This document shows positions 36,475 to 48,109 of a DNA stretch of 64,000 bases, one piece after another. Each line of letters starts with the position of its first letter. Position 1 is the first letter of the stretch. The notes under the pieces were generated by a model. It was not told the DNA's origin. It made no database searches and saw only the letters and a list, made by a program, of their open reading frames with translations. This DNA is from Metellina segmentata (taxonomy: Eukaryota > Arthropoda > Arachnida > Araneae > Tetragnathidae), in the NCBI GenBank assembly GCA_947359465.1, contig OX375872.1:126678337-126742336 (forward strand), given 5' to 3'. The translations under genes and the position numbers were made by a program.

Positions 36475-39400
36475 ACATTGCCAAGTTCATTTCTCATTAC
36501 AAGTCACCATAATATTTATAGGTTTCAAGTTGTATTTCAAAAACATATCAGCATGCAGAAACGAAGGTTTTCCTGGATTTTAAAATCATCCATGTGTTCC
36601 CCAGGTCTTTAATAATAATGTCTAAATTACCATAGTGAAATTTAATCTGAATCTAATGGCATTTCATATTTAAAGAAATCTAAAAAAAACCCAGATTGCA
36701 GGTATAAGCTTCTTTCTTCCACGCTATGCTTTCGCTATAAAACGGCCTGATCCATTGCAGTTGTAATTTAAATGACATGTTTTTTTTCCTTGATCAGTTT
36801 TTATTGTGTTTTCATTGCCTCTTGCCTAAATATTTATCAGGATGGAAATGTTTTGCTTTTTTCTCATGTTGCATTGCATTTCTGTGTCTATTTCTTCAAT
36901 TTGTTGAGATGTATTTGGTATTCACTGATTTATATGAAAGCACTGGATTCAATGTTGACTATTTTAGAAGCAAGCATTTATAAAGGATGGCTTAGATTCA
37001 AATTAGTTTTGTTGCAGTGTTTGCATCCACTTTTAACATATATATGTCTGGAATTTTGTTGCTTTATTTCTCCTATACATTGAGCAAATATATTGTTCAT
37101 TTGTGCCAGTATGATGCTTTTGAAAACAACTTTAATATAACCTTTCAGATATCCATCTGAGAAAGAAAATTAGTGCTGAGTTGCGTGCTATGATTACACA
37201 AAGTCTTCTATCTAATAAAGAAAATATTGACTTGTGTGTAATAAAAACTGGTTTAATAAAACTTATAAAATCTTCATTGTTGCAATTTTTAACTTGCATT
37301 TTTGAATTAATGTTGAAGTTTCTTTCCTAGTTTCTAAAAATATAAACATGGATGACCCTAAATATTTGTCTCGGAACAGTTCTGTTATCGGTTTTTATGG
37401 TCAATTGGTGTCATTCTGTAAGACAATCTAATGAGGTTTTATACATGGCATGGAAAAGGATTTTAGCATAATATTCTATACCAACAACAACTCATTTAAA
37501 AAGGTAATTTGAAATTACATACCAACATATGTGCAATGAATCACAAAGCATGCTGAAAGAACTGGTGCACATTAAGTTTATTGTCATGGGATATGAATTC
37601 CATCCAAGGATCCTAGCTTAGGTGATGCCTGGTTCAATAGAATGTGGATCTTTCACATGGGAACTGAAACATGGATTTGGTGTGAGAGGATGGCATGGGA
37701 AAATAACTATATATTGAAAAAGCAACAACTGATTGAGTTTTATGAAAAGGTAAATTTAAATCTTGAGACAAATTCATCCTCATTAAAGAAGGGTCAAACA
37801 GGTCAGTCGATCAAAGTGACCATCAGAATTTGAGCATTTCTAATGTGAACACAGGAATTCACCTATACAAATCTTGCCGCAAGCCCCTTCTGGGTTCGTC
37901 AACAAAAACCATATAAATCAGTCCAATAACATATCATCACGAATGAATACTAAATTGAGTTCAAATAGCATAGTCTAATCTCACATGTCATATAAACATT
38001 TAATAGGATCTTGTAACTAGAGAGAAATGAATGAATATCTCACCACAGCACACCAAAAAGTATATTCTAGCATTTCATAAAGATCTGAGCATCACAAAAC
38101 ATATTCAATACATACTTTCAGTGCCATCATATCTTATAAAAAGGTAGAAATTAGAAGCATTAGTGAATAATCAATGCAAAATCCAAACCTTTATATCTTC
38201 CAGGAGTACGGGGATATGAATCAGGACGCTTGCTGCTGTGCATGAAAACATTACAGAAATGAATCCTCAAACACAGTTGACAGAAAGCCCCAACAGGTCA
38301 ATTTATCAAAGGGACCATTGGGATTTGAGGATTACATCCAATCACTCACAGCAGATATGAATTCAACCAAACTGCAAGAAATTATTGTTTACTTTCCCCA
38401 TGGAGATACAAATCCACCCCAAAAGGTTTATAAATGCATTGCTAATTATTGTTTACAGTCCCAAATGGTAGGTAACGACACACAGTCCCCCATTCTGTCG
38501 GTGTAAAAAAAAAAAGTAAAAAACTTGATGATTGGATCCTTGTCTATTAGATTCATGTCAAGCGATGGCATCCCTCTCCATTAGAATCATGTTTCCGCGA
38601 TGCACGTTAAATTTGTTATGGATTTCATATTTCTGGTGCACATTAAATCTGTTGTGGATTCATGCTTCCCAAATCTGGTATAACATACAGGTATAATCAT
38701 TTCCTGAAAGCCACTCTGGTGCCATCTATAAAAGAAGCAACTGGGATTAGAAATCCCTGTTTTATTTATCCTGTTAGGATTTCTCCCAAACAATGAAAAG
38801 GTGTCATTTAAAAGCTTGAAAACACAATCCAAATAGGAGTTGATGCTCACTTTGTAGAAATCTTGTAACTTGCTGTAAGCTGTATGGGGATTTTAAACCT
38901 AATTGGCATATTTTTGCCTTCAGAAGAGAATACATGTTAAAATTTGTAGGATTTCATTTTCCGGTGCAGGATACAATTCCCTGGATATGGATAGCCCCAT
39001 GAACATGTATTGTATAAGATGTAGATATTATGTGTGGCAAGAAAAAGATTGTTTCCCAAACCTATTCTCATGTGGTTTTCAATTTGGGATACAATTCACT
39101 GGATAAAATCCCCATGACGTGTGGCATAAAAATGATTTCAGTATATATACTTACAATGCCTTGGCAGAATTCACTGAAACAAGGAATTGAACAATTAAAA
39201 AAATATATATATAAATATATGAATATTTCCCATGGTATGAATAATTCAATAGCAGCTTGCAAAAAATTCGGACTACTCGTGTGTAAATACCATTACTTCA
39301 AGTGTGACCAAGAAACAAACACTTTCTAATCTTATAGCAGAATTCTCACTGATATGGGAACTGAAACACAATGGATGATGTCAGGTCATCCTGAAAGCAC

Positions 39401-41301
39401 ACTCGTACAGAAGGGCCTCAAACAGGTCGCAGTCTATCCGAGTGACCATCAGGATTTGAGAAGATTAAAAAATATCAGAGTATATGCTGAAAGACGTTCA
39501 ATCTCCATCCAGTTTCCAAAGGACGATAGCATACATTAAAATGTTTTTGGCTTAATATATTTTATGATCTATTCTCACAAACAGCTGTTATGTTTCTCTC
39601 CTGCTTGAAAACACAATCTAAATACTTAACTCTACTTAATGAATAACCTATTGATAGTGAAAACAAATAATGGAACAGCCTAGCAAAACATTACACTGAA
39701 TAATATTAAATACTTGTTGTTACATTTCTAGCATTGAACAAGTCTCACTCAATAAACATTCCTCGAAATGGGTCAATGTTTTCAAAGGCTCCAGATGAAA
39801 GAATCTCACCGTTATATTGTATACTCTAACAGGAGTATGGGGATATGAATCCTATGTAAACAACACACCAGTTGTTTAAATGGTGCTAATTACTGTAGTG
39901 ACATGGCATTTAAAATTACATTTTATAGTTTTGTACTGCAAATGTAGCTTTCAATTAACAAGTAATACTTTTCATAAAACTTAATTTAATTAGTTTTAAT
40001 GTCCTTCAACTATATATAACCAGCAAGTATAGGTCATATTACTCTACAAAATTCTTGTTACTTAAGAATTTTGTACAGTAGTATGCCCTATACCTGCTGA
40101 TCATATATATATATTTGATACAGTATTTGTAAATGTGAATGCAGCACCATCTCATAGCAAGCCCCATGAATGACTTGTATGTGTGTGAACAGTTACAAAT
40201 ACATAATCTTTTGTAGGTGCAGTCTATCCCATCAGGATTTGAGAAGTTAATCGAAACAGGGTTTGTGCATGGTAGGAATTTACAACACAGACATGCACGT
40301 TCAATCTGGGACAGTGTTTGTAAATGTGAATGCAGCTCACTTGTGAACAGTTACAATCGGTATGTAAATCTGCCATGACATTGAATTTAAAAAAAAGTAT
40401 TTTCTTCCTATTGCCACATGTGTCGAGATCAATCCAGCCAAAAATAACAACCAGTGTCAAATAAATTACCAGCAACCTAAAATGTTTTTTTTACTTGAAA
40501 TGAAATATCAACCAGTTTTAGTTTCCAATCCAAAAAAAGTAAATTAGCAAGCCAGAATTCACAACAGTTGCGTTTATCAACAAAAAAGCACCGTTTTGCT
40601 TCAAATGTAAACAATACTTGGGAAATTGAAACCCTGATCCAATACAGATTTAACATGCACATGAATTTAGAAAAATGAAACAATGACTACAGATTTAACG
40701 TGCACCAGATTTAAACAATGAAACCATGACAGTTGTAAAGGCACAACCGATTGATTTGTACACTAGATTTGGGAAAATGAAACCCTGATCCTTTTCAAGA
40801 ATCTAAACACAGTAACACCAAAAATGTTTGTCTGAAACCTTTTCCTAAAAAAAACTTTTCTGAAACCTTTTACTAAAAATACAGGAGACAGGTGCATGTT
40901 AAATCTGTTGTCTTGGATCAGGATTTCATTTTCCTAAAATTAAGGAGAAAGCTGCATGTTAAATCTGTTGTCTTGAGGTTATTCAATGGGATGTGGATAG
41001 TTCTCATGGGAACTGAAACCTGGTTGGGTGTATATTACACGAGTTTTATACATGGCATGGAAAAGGGTTCTAGCAAGATATTCTATAGCAACCACAACTC
41101 ATTTAAAAAGGTAACTAAAAATACATACCAACTTAGTGCAATGAATCACAAAGCATGCTCAAAGAACAGGTGCACATTCAATTTATTGTCATGGGATATG
41201 AATTCCATCCAAGGATCCTAGCTCAGGTGTTGTATGGATCTTTCATATGAGAACTGAAACATGGATTGGGTTTGAGAGAATAGCATGGGAAAATAAGTTG
41301 A

Positions 41302-41324
41302 GGTGGAGTGGTCGCAAACGGGAC
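41302..41324 (+). repeat. Left terminal inverted repeat, Rep element copy 1
   Basis: 23 bp, exact inverted complement of 42299-42321. The next base differs, then GT matches again. The pairs in the other copies are 48110-48132/49107-49129, 54930-54952/55926-55948 and 61750-61772/62748-62770. Confidence 0.92.
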
Positions 41325-41500
41325 TGTAGCGCCAAGGCGTTTGTTTTGGTCGCCAAACCAAGATGGCGGAGATCGCCATAACAAGATGCCGCGGTGTCCA
41401 TGTAGCAAAATTCACACTGTGAACCTTTGCATAAATGGATTTGATAGCAATTTCTATGGATTTTATAGTAATTTTTTGCGAAATGGTATAGAAAAATGAA

Positions 41501-41510
41501 ACTTACCCTC
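41501..41510 (-). other. Splice-donor consensus GAGGGTAAGT in Rep element
   Basis: On the Rep strand, about 100 bp after the Rep frame ends, GAGGGTAAGT matches the eukaryotic 5' splice-site consensus. Downstream pyrimidine/AG options (for example TTCACAG near 41412) exist but no coding exon follows before the terminal repeat. Present in all four copies. Confidence 0.3.
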
Positions 41511-41613
41511 ATTTTGTCGCCACATTATAAATCGCTAGAAAATTCGATGCACGAAAGAATATTCGTATTTTAACGGAGGAAGATGCCCGGATAATCTCTC
41601 AACGACCTCAATG

Positions 41614-41937
41614 TCACCGTGTTTTAGCGGCAGCAAGCACATCTGCAAATTTGCTACTGCCTACATTAGTTGCGGGAAGAGTACCAAACTCCTTGAATAT
41701 ACCATCCTTTCGGCAATATGCTGCACATTCCGCTGGTGATCCACGAACAGCTTCCAAATGCGAATCATTGTCAAGCTTCTTGATCTCGGATATTCTACGC
41801 CGTTGTTTAAAATAAATATAGCCCTGACAATGGACGCGTTTAGTCTTCGGACAGATCTCCCTACCGAAGCAAATATATTCATGGCAATCCGAGTTAGCGA
41901 ACGGCTCATTCTCAACTTGAAAAAAAGTAAACACCAA
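41614..41937 (-). pseudogene. rep: CRESS-DNA-virus-like Rep, HUH endonuclease domain only, broken (copy 1)
   Basis: A 107-codon minus-strand frame. Residues 36-39 HCQG fit the HUH metal-binding motif II. Residues 74-79 YCRKDG fit the YxxK motif III with catalytic tyrosine 74 and lysine 77. The basic stretch at 44-54 (KQRRRISEIKK) and the spacing between motifs are typical of circovirus-like and related Reps, which nick DNA at the origin for rolling-circle replication. Motif I is only vaguely visible (FT at 3-4). The frame begins just after an in-frame TAA with a TTG and no ATG, so the N-terminus is disrupted. It stops at 41614, and a neighbouring frame stays open for about 30 codons beyond, suggesting a second frameshift. 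The superfamily 3 helicase domain is absent. Judged a decayed, non-functional Rep. Confidence 0.82.
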
Positions 41938-42060
41938 CCTTTACACAAAAAAAAAACACGGTAATTTTTAGTTAACGTCGTACTAGAGTAACACAACGGG
42001 ATTAAAAAAAAATAAATAAAAAAAAAAACGAGTAGTTAAACAAGAAAAAAATGCACGAGG

Positions 42061-42134
42061 AACGATAAAACACAGACCACGGTGAAACGATAAAAAACAA
42101 AGTGGCGGATTAAGTGTCGTTATCTCTTATCGTT
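42061..42134. promoter_or_regulatory. AACGATAA repeat cluster upstream of Rep remnant
   Basis: AACGATAAAA occurs at 42061-42070 and 42086-42095, with an inverted copy TTATCGTT at 42127-42134. They lie about 125-200 bp 5' of the Rep frame, where CRESS genomes often carry iterons next to the origin. The first and third copies could pair as a stem. No canonical TATTAC-containing nonanucleotide was seen, so origin function is speculative. Confidence 0.3.
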
Positions 42135-42164
42135 AAACGAGAAAAAAAAAATCTAAACCAATCA

Positions 42165-42210
42165 GAGCACGTTTAATTTCACTTCAAAATACGGTTTAAT
42201 TCCAATCAGA
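42165..42210 (-). promoter_or_regulatory. Two CTGATTGG (CCAAT-type) boxes
   Basis: CCAATCAG occurs twice (near 42159 and 42203), which is CTGATTGG on the Rep strand, about 220-270 bp upstream of the Rep frame. CCAAT boxes are common eukaryotic promoter elements. No clear TATA box or start site is seen, so this is only suggestive. Confidence 0.2.
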
Positions 42211-42298
42211 TAACGTCTTTAAAATCCTAATCTTCTTAATAGGGTTGCCATAAAAAAAAACAAAGGGAAGGTTACCACTTTGGCGAGAAAAAAGGACT

Positions 42299-42321
42299 GT
42301 CCCGTTTGCGACCACTCCACC
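42299..42321 (-). repeat. Right terminal inverted repeat, Rep element copy 1
   Basis: Inverted complement of 41302-41324; preceded by GGACT so that GGACTGTCC forms a tiny palindrome at the inner edge. Confidence 0.92.
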
Positions 42322-42854
42322 GAATACTAAATTGAGTTCAATGAGCATAATCAAATCTCACATGTCAAATAAACATTTAATCGGATCTTGTAACTAGAGA
42401 GAAATGAATGAATATCTCACCACTGCACACCAAAAAGTATATTCTAGCATATCATAAAGATCGGAGCATCACAAAACAAATTCAATAGATACTTTCAGGG
42501 CCATCAAATCTTATAAATAGGTATAAATGAGAAGCATTAGTGAATAATCAATACCTTTATATCTTCCAGGAGTACGGGGATATGAATCAGGATGCTTGCT
42601 GCTGTGCATGAAAACATTACAAAAATGAATCACTCAAACACAGACTACACACAGTTGACAGAAAGCCCCAACAGGTAAATTTATCAATGGGACCATTGGG
42701 ATTTGAGCATTTCATCCAATCACTCACAGCACATATGAATTCAACCAAACTGCAGGAAATTATTGTTTACTTTCCCCATGGAGATACAAATCCATCCCAA
42801 AAGTTTTATAAATGTGTTGCTAATTATTGTTCACAGTCCAAAATGGTAGGTAAC

Positions 42855-43043
42855 AACCGGACACATACGACTTCCATCAACAATAGATGGGAGATCATAT
42901 TGTTCCAAATGCATTTCCATTTGCCCCTTCCACTTACTCCAATTTCCAGCTCCTTCCACTTTGTCTATCTGTACCTTTAGATCAGCTATACTAGCGACTC
43001 GCTCTGCTAGGCCTAACTTAATAAGGTCCGTTTTCCTTTTCAA
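42855..43043 (-). pseudogene. Truncated copia gag N-terminus (unit 7)
   Basis: Same 63-codon remnant, DL variant at residues 6-7, about 530 bp to the right of Rep element copy 1. Confidence 0.78.
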
Positions 43044-43283
43044 AAACTGCAGACTTACTTCACTTAGATTTAAAACGTGATAAGCCCATAACCTGATACG
43101 ATTATCAACAAATCAGGGTCATCAAACAAAACAGGAAAACTCAAGGGCTAAGAGAATAAGAATTTAATATGTAAACAAAATACATATTACACAAAAGAGA
43201 ATAGAATGCATTAGTGAGAAGTTGTAGTTGTAGTTAATACAACAGGTATATAAGTTGAGTTGTAGCTCGTCTCTTTTCCAACA
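42855..43283 (-). mobile_element. Ty1/copia 5' end fragment (unit 7)
   Basis: LTR 43094-43283; the DL gag variant, shared with units 1 and 8-10. An extra AC follows the LTR end before the next unit. Confidence 0.85.
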
Positions 43284-46200
43284 ACACATTGCCAAGTTCA
43301 TTTCTCATTACAAGTCACCATAATATTTATAGGTTTCAAGTTGTATTTCAAAAACATATCAGCATGCAGAAACGAAGGTTTTCCTGGATTTTAAAATCAT
43401 CCATGTGTTCCCCAGGTCTTTAATAATAATGTCTAAATTACCATAGTGAAATTTAATCTGAATCTAATGGCATTTCATATTTAAAGAAATCTAAAAAAAA
43501 ACCAGATTGCAGGTATATGAGCTTCTTTCTTCCACGCTATGCTTTCGCTATAAAACGGCCTGATCCATTGCAGTTGTAATTTAAATGACATGTTTTTTTT
43601 TCCTTGATCAGTTTTTATTGTGTTTTCATTGCCTCTTGCCTAAATATTTATCAGGATGGAAATGTTTTGCTTTTTTCTCATGTTGCATTGCATTTCTGTG
43701 TCTATTTCTTCAATTTGTTGAGATGTATTTGGTATTCACTGATTTATATGAAGCACTGGATTCAATGTTGACTATTTTAGAAGCAAGCATTTATAAAGGA
43801 TGGCTTAGATTCAAATTAGTTTTGTTGCAGTGTTTGCATCCACTTTTAACATATATATGTCTGGAAATTTGTTGCTTTATTTCTCCTATACATTGAGCAA
43901 ATATATTGTTCATTTGTGCCAGTATGATGCTTTTGAAAACAACTTTAATATAACCTTTCAGATATCCATCTGAGAACGAAAATTAATGCTGAGTTGCGTG
44001 CTATGATTACACAAAGTCTTCTATCTAATAAAGAAAATATTGACTTGTGTGTAATAAAAACTGGTTTAATAAAACTTATAAAATCTTCATTGTTGCAATT
44101 TTTAACTTGCATTTTTGAATTAATGTTGAAGTTTCTTTCCTAGTTTCTAAAAATATAAACATGGATGACCCTAAATATTTGTCTCGGAACAGTTCTGTTA
44201 TCGGTTTTTATGGTCAATTGGTGTCATTCTGTAAGACAATCTAATGAGGTTTTATACATGGCATGGAAAAGGATTTTAGCATAATATTCTATACCAACAA
44301 CAACTCATTTAAAAAGGTAATTTGAAAATACATACCAACATATGTGCAATGAATCACAAAGCATGCTGAAAGAACTGGTGCACATTAAGTTTATTGTCAT
44401 GGGATATGAATTCCATCCAAGGATCCTAGCTTAGGTGTTGCCTGGTTCAATAGAATGTGGATCTTTCACATGGGAACTGAAACATGGATTGGGTGTGAGA
44501 GAATGGCATGGGAAAATAACTATATATTGAAAAAGCAACAACTGATTGAGTTTTATGAACAGGTAAATTTAAATCTTGAGACAAATTCATCCTCATTAAA
44601 GAAGGGTCAAACAGGTCAGTCGATCAAAGTGACCATCAGAATTTGAGCATTTCTAATGTGAACACAGGAATTCACCTATACAAAACTTGCCGCAAGCCAC
44701 TTCTGGGTTCGTCAACAAAAACCATATAAATCAGTCCAATAACATATCATCACGAATGAATACTAAATTGAGTTCAAATAGCATAGTCTAATCTCACATG
44801 TCATATAAACATTTAATAGGATCTTGTAACTAGAGAGAAATGAATGAATATCTCACCACAGCACACCAAAAAGTATATTCTAGCATTTCATAAAGATCTG
44901 AGCATCACAAAACATATTCAATACATACTTTCAGTGCCATCATATCTTATAAAAAGGTAGAAATTAGAAGCATTAGTGAATAATCAATGCAAAATCCAAA
45001 CCTTTATATCTTCCAGGAGTACGGGGATATGAATCAGGACGCTTGCTGCTGTGCATGAAAACATTACAGAAATGAATCCTCAAACACAGTTGACAGAAAG
45101 CCCCAACAGGTCAATTTATCAAAGGGACCATTGGGATTTGAGGATTACATCCAATCACTCACAGCAGATATGAATTCAACCAAACTGCAAGAAATTATTG
45201 TTTACTTTCCCCATGGAGATACAAATCCACCCCAAAAGGTTTATAAATGCATTGCTTATTATTGTTTACAGTCCCAAATGGTAGGTAACGACACACAGTC
45301 CCCCATTCTGTCGGTGTAAAAAAAAAGTAAAAAACTTGATGATTGGATCCTTGTCTATTAGATTCATGTCAAGCGATGGCATCCCTCTTCATTAGAATCA
45401 TGTTTCCGCGATGCACGTTAAATTTGTTATGGATTTCATATTTCTGGTGCACATTAAATCTGTTGTGGATTCATGCTTCCCAAATCTGGTATAACATAGA
45501 GGTATAATCATTTCCTGAAAGCCACTCTGGTGCCATCTATAAAAGAAGCAACTGGGATTAGAAATCCCTGTTTTATTTATCCTGTCAGGATTTCTCCCAA
45601 ACAATGAAAAGGTGTCATTTAAAAGCTTGAAAACACAATCCAAATAGGGGTTGATGCTCACTTTGTAGAAATCTTGTAACTTGCTGTAAGCTGTATGGGG
45701 ATTTTAAACCTAATTGGCATATTTTTGCCTTCAGAAGAGAATACATGTTAAAATTTGTAGGATTTCATTTTCCGGTGCAGGATACAATTCCCTGGATATG
45801 GATAGCCCCATGAACATGTATTGTATAAGATGTAGATATTATGTGTGGCAAGAAAATGATTGTTTCCCAAACCTATTCTCATGTGGTTTTCAATTTGGGA
45901 TACAATTCACTGGATAAAATCCCCATGACGTGTGGCATAAAAATGATTTCAGTATATATACTTACAATGCCTTGGCAGAATTCACTGAAACAAGGAATTG
46001 AACAATTAAAAAAATATATATATAAATATATGAATATTTCCCATGGTATGAATAATTCAATAGCAGCTTGCAAAAAATTCGGACTACTCGTGTCTAAATA
46101 CCATTACTTCAAGTGTGACCAAGAAACAAACACTTTCTAATCTTATAGCAGAATTCTCGCTGATATGGGAACTGAAACACAATGGATGATGTCAGGTCAT

Positions 46201-48109
46201 CCTGAAAGCACACTCGTACAGAGGGGCCTCAAACAGGTCGCAGTCTATCCAAGTGACCATCAGGATTTGAGAAGATTAAAAAATATCAGAGTATATGCTG
46301 AAAGACGTTCAATCTCCATCCAGTTTCCAAAGGACGATAGCATACATTAAAATGTTTTTGGCTTAATATATTTTATGATCTATTCTCACAAACAGCTGTT
46401 ATGTTTCTCTCCTGCTTGAAAACACAATCTAAATACTTAACTCTACTTAATGAATAACCTATTGATTGTGAAAACAAATAATGGAAGAGCCTAGCAAAAC
46501 ATTACACTGAATAATATTAAATACTTGTTGTTACATTTCTAGCATTGAACAAGTCTCACTCAATAAACATTCCTCGAAATGGGTCAATGTTTTCAAAGGC
46601 TCCAGATGAAAGAATCTCACCGTTATATTGTATACTCTAACAGGAGTATGGGGATATGAATCCTATGTAAACAACACACCAGTTGTTTAAATGGTGCTAA
46701 TTACTGTAGTGACATGGCATTTAAAATTACATTTTATAGTTTTGTACTGCAAATGTAGCTTTCAATTAACAAGTAATACTTTTCATAAAACTTAATTTAA
46801 TTAGTTTTAATGTCCTTCAACTATATATAACCAGCAAGTATAGGTCATATTACTCTACAAAATTCTTGTTACTTAAGAATTTTGTACAGTAGTATGCCCT
46901 ATACCTGCTGATCATATATATATATTTGATACAGTATTTGTAAATGTGAATGCAGCACCATCTCATAGCAAGCCCCATGAATGACTTGTATGTGTGTGAA
47001 CAGTTACAAATACATAATCTTTTGTAGGTGCAGTCTATCCCATCAGGATTTGAGAAGTTAATCGAAACAGGGTTTGTGCATGGTAGGAATTTACAACACA
47101 GACATGCACGTTCAATCTGGGACAGTGTTTGTAAATGTGAATGCAGCTCACTTGTGAACAGTTACAATCGGTATGTAAATCTGCCATGACATTGAATTTA
47201 AAAAAAAGTATTTTCTTCCTATTGCCACATGTGTCGAGATCAATCCAGCCAAAAATAACAACCAGTGTCAAATAAATTACCAGCAACCTAAAATGTTTTT
47301 TTTACTTGAAATGAAATATCAACCAGTTTTAGTTTCCAATCCAAAAAAAGTAAATTAGCAAGCCAGAATTCACAACAGTTGCGTTTATCAACAAAAAAGC
47401 ACCGTTTTGCTTCAAATGTAAACAATACTTGGGAAATTGAAACCCTGATCCAATACAGATTTAACATGCACATGAATTTAGAAAAATGAAACAATGACTA
47501 CAGATTTAACGTGCACCAGATTTAAACAATGAAACCATGACAGTTGTAAAGGCACAACCGATTGATTTGTACACTAGATTTGGGAAAATGAAACCCTGAT
47601 CCTTTTCAAGAATCTAAACACAGTAACACCAAAAATGTTTGTCTGAAACCTTTTCCTAAAAAAAACTTTTCTGAAACCTTTTACTAAAAATACAGGAGAC
47701 AGGTGCATGTTAAATCTGTTGTCTTGGATCAGGATTTCATTTTCCTAAAATTAAGGAGAAAGCTGCATGTTAAATCTGTTGTCTTGAGGTTATTCAATGG
47801 GATGTGGATAGTTCTCATGGGAACTGAAACCTGGTTGGGTGTATATTACACGAGTTTTATACATGGCATGGAAAAGGGTTCTAGCAAGATATTCTATAGC
47901 AACCACAACTCATTTAAAAAGGTAACTAAAAATACATACCAACTTAGTGCAATGAATCACAAAGCATGCTCAAAGAACAGGTGCACATTCAATTTATTGT
48001 CATGGGATATGAATTCCATCCAAGGATCCTAGCTCAGGTGTATGGATCTTTCATATGAGAACTGAAACATGGATTGGGTTTGAGAGAATAGCATGGGAAA
48101 ATAAGTTGA

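Larger units (their letters stand above)
30629..36483 (+). repeat. Macrosatellite unit 6 (short class, chimeric, 5855 bp)
   Basis: The 5' part carries the variants typical of long units 4 and 5 (AACATAACAG, TTCATATAGATC, GAATTCATG, TATCCGAGTG). The 3' part is short-class: the 433-bp segment is missing at about 33993, and CCAGCCAAAA replaces the long-class CCACCCAAAA near 34582. This is the signature of a crossover between unit classes. A 2-bp loss in ACATATATGTC near 31186 changes the local reading frame without other effect. Confidence 0.93.
41302..42321 (-). mobile_element. 1020-bp TIR-bounded Rep element, copy 1 (unit 7)
   Basis: A foreign block inside subrepeat B, bounded by perfect 23-bp terminal inverted repeats beginning GGTGGAGTGGTCGCAAACG. 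A subterminal inverted pair TCGCCAAA (41350-41357) / TTTGGCGA (42279-42286) lies just inside. The left end is rich in small palindromes (CGCCAAGGCG 41330; ATGGCG/CGCCAT 41363-41379). The minus strand carries a CRESS-type Rep endonuclease remnant (41614-41937). It replaces 65 bp present in empty units (for example 17013-17077); the only flanking match is GA on both sides, so there is no convincing target duplication. More GC and CpG at the ends than in the satellite marks it as of separate origin. It could be a non-autonomous derivative of a Rep-encoding transposon or a captured endogenous viral sequence. Confidence 0.85.
36484..43294 (+). repeat. Macrosatellite unit 7 (Rep-bearing class, 6811 bp)
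   Basis: First unit with the 1020-bp Rep element (41302-42321). The 5' half carries a distinct variant set shared with units 9 and 10: an extra A in TATGAAAGCAC near 36936, GGATTTGGTG near 37674, and AGGAGTTGATG near 38835. The 3' flank of the insertion resembles unit 1 (CATATCATAAAGATCGG). An extra AC lies at the boundary with unit 8 (AACAACACATTGCC). Confidence 0.95.

Noticed and set aside
41218..41512. Several 60-89 codon frames on both strands across the left end of the Rep element
   Set aside because: They span the satellite/element junction or the inverted repeat and overlap one another. None resembles a known protein.
41661..41996. 111-codon minus-strand frame overlapping the Rep remnant
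   Set aside because: Mostly an alternative frame of the Rep coding stretch. Only its first part is of interest, as evidence that the Rep frame is shifted near its N-terminus. It was not annotated as a gene.
41302..42321. Helitron or Replitron identity for the 1020-bp element
   Set aside because: Helitrons lack terminal inverted repeats and carry a two-tyrosine Rep with a PIF1 helicase. Here the motifs fit a single-tyrosine CRESS-type Rep with inverted ends. A Replitron-like origin cannot be fully excluded without a search.
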